Below are positions 5,356 through 6,457 of a stretch of DNA of 6,457 nucleotides, one piece after another. Positions within the stretch are counted from its first letter, which is position 1. Every line of letters starts with the position of its first letter. Position numbers and translations under genes: made by a program. A model generated the notes under the pieces. The model was not told the origin of the DNA. It did no database searches and was given only the letters and a program-made list of their open reading frames with translations. The stretch lies in the NCBI GenBank assembly GCA_003557125.1, contig PWPN01000278.1, positions 1-6,457 of the forward strand, given 5' to 3'. Origin of the DNA: Phycisphaerae bacterium (GTDB lineage: Bacteria; Planctomycetota; Phycisphaerae; UBA1845; PWPN01).

Positions 5356-6457
5356 CCGTTTTTCTCGCGCTCGCTCACGTGCAGCCTTCCGCGCTCCCGA
5401 CAGCCCACGCGATCGCCCCATTGGCTGTGCTCATGGACGTGTTCGGCACGTTCATGAACTATGCGCTCTTTTTTATCGGGTTCTCGATCGTCATTCTCTT
5501 CCACGAGCTGGGCCACTTCCTGGCAGCCAAGGCCTGCAAAGTCCGCGTCCATAAGCTTGCGCTCGGCTTCGGCAAGGAGATCGTCGGCTTCACACGCGGC
5601 GAAACGCGCTATTCGATCAACGCCCTGCCCCTCGGCGGCTACGTCAAGATGCTCGGCCAATCCGACTTCGACGATAAATCCGAGGAGCTCAGGTTCAAGG
5701 ACGACCCGCGCGCGTTCACGAACAAACCGGTCGGCCTGCGGATGATCATCGTCTCGGCCGGGGTCATCATGAACCTCGCGTTCGCGGCCCTGGTCTTCAT
5801 GCTCGTGTTCATGATCGGGATGCAATCGCTGCCCGCGGAGATCGGATGGCTTCAGCCGGGCAGCCCGGCCGAGCGCGCGGGTCTGCGGGTCGGCGATAAG
5901 ATCCTGCAAGTCAACAACGACACGATCCGCGACCAGGATGATCTCCGCTGGACGATCGTTCTGGCCGACCCCGATGAGCCGCTGCACATTACCTACGAAC
6001 GGACCGACCCGACGACCGGCGAGCGCAGCATCGAGCAGGCGACCCTTCGGCCCGAGATGAACCCGGACCAGAACGTCCTGCAGATCGGCGTGACGCCGCC
6101 CTTGAGCACGACCGTCGCGTACACGATCCCGGAACCGGCCTTGCCGTCCAAGGATCAGCCGCAGATCGGCGACCGGATCCTCGCGGTCCAGGGGGATGAA
6201 GTCCAGGACCTCTTCGAAGTCCATCAGGCCCTTGCTGCCAAGAAGGGCCGTTTCGTCGACATGAAGATCAACCGCCCCGTCGATCCGACCGAACAGGACC
6301 CCGAAGACTTCGAGGAACGCGTCGTTCATTGGCGGGCGAGCGTCGCCTTCGATGCACAGACCGGGCCCCGCGGCCAAAGGCAAGGCCATCTCCTCGGGTT
6401 GCTGCCGCGCGTCCGCCTCGGCCTGATCGAACCGGACAGCCGAGCCGAGCAGGCGGG
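5340..6457 (+). CDS. rseP: RseP-type site-2 zinc metalloprotease with PDZ domains, 3' truncated
   Basis: Membrane-embedded M50 protease; E. coli RseP cleaves the anti-sigma factor RseA and signal-peptide remnants. Here 372 residues are visible before the window ends, with no stop. HELGH (55-59) gives zinc ligands H55 and H59 and catalytic E56, inside a hydrophobic segment (about 41-62). NALPLGGYVKMLG (94-106) is the membrane-reentrant beta-loop region, and SAGVIMNLAFAALVF (139-153) starts the next membrane segment with the conserved Asn. PDZ1 spans about 165-240 (PGSPAERAGLRVGDKILQVN), and a second PDZ-like unit has QIGDRILAVQGDEV (275-288). LIEPDSRAEQA at the end looks like the opening of another. 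An extra hydrophobic stretch (4-31) precedes the usual first helix. The C-terminal third zinc ligand (usual NxxPxPxLDG region) lies beyond the window. Several PDZ units imply a long protein. Confidence 0.92.
   Translation, partial: MLECLTVFLALAHVQPSALPTAHAIAPLAVLMDVFGTFMNYALFFIGFSIVILFHELGHFLAAKACKVRVHKLALGFGKEIVGFTRGETRYSINALPLGGYVKMLGQSDFDDKSEELRFKDDPRAFTNKPVGLRMIIVSAGVIMNLAFAALVFMLVFMIGMQSLPAEIGWLQPGSPAERAGLRVGDKILQVNNDTIRDQDDLRWTIVLADPDEPLHITYERTDPTTGERSIEQATLRPEMNPDQNVLQIGVTPPLSTTVAYTIPEPALPSKDQPQIGDRILAVQGDEVQDLFEVHQALAAKKGRFVDMKINRPVDPTEQDPEDFEERVVHWRASVAFDAQTGPRGQRQGHLLGLLPRVRLGLIEPDSRAEQA

Noticed and set aside
5325..6389. 354-codon minus-strand frame opposite rseP
   Set aside because: Asp/Arg/Val-rich composition typical of antisense frames in high-GC DNA. 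rseP is clearly the real gene.

Overview
The window reads as high-GC bacterial chromosome. It carries five recognisable housekeeping-type genes, one small exported protein, and one short foreign-looking end. My best guess at the host is a planctomycete-like bacterium (Planctomycetota, perhaps Phycisphaerae). That rests on weak cues: the gene set, dxr directly followed by a multi-PDZ rseP, a rhomboid with a charged C-terminal helical tail, a tiny lipoprotein-like secreted protein, and a REP-like inverted repeat. None is decisive. The window ends inside rseP and starts inside a different gene, so it may be a whole metagenomic contig.

Left end (1-480): bases 3-92 encode 30 residues of an RluD-type 23S rRNA pseudouridine synthase that look proteobacterial. 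The similarity stops abruptly, which suggests a chimeric join or a decayed fragment. Next, on the minus strand, is a 75-residue protein with a signal peptide and a good Shine-Dalgarno. Its upstream region holds an AT-rich tract and a probable Rho-independent terminator.

Middle (481-3730), all on the minus strand and transcribed right to left: a Nudix hydrolase of the ADP-ribose pyrophosphatase type, a rhomboid intramembrane protease overlapping it by ATGA, a spacer with nested palindromes and a REP-like inverted repeat, and then threonine synthase (thrC). thrC is followed by a GC-rich hairpin and, further on, by the terminator near 456-487.

Right part (3731-6457): a 473-base divergent intergenic region separates the Nudix gene from dxr (1-deoxy-D-xylulose 5-phosphate reductoisomerase, MEP isoprenoid pathway) on the plus strand. 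dxr overlaps the start of rseP (site-2 metalloprotease, PDZ domains) by 16 bases. rseP runs off the end of the window.

Functionally the window combines amino-acid synthesis (thrC), isoprenoid precursor synthesis (dxr), nucleotide-sugar hydrolysis (Nudix) and two membrane proteases of different catalytic classes. I found no CRISPR array, tRNA, rRNA, transposase or defence system. The most unusual material is non-coding: the inverted-repeat cluster at 2152-2289, the palindrome at 574-599, and the foreign left end.
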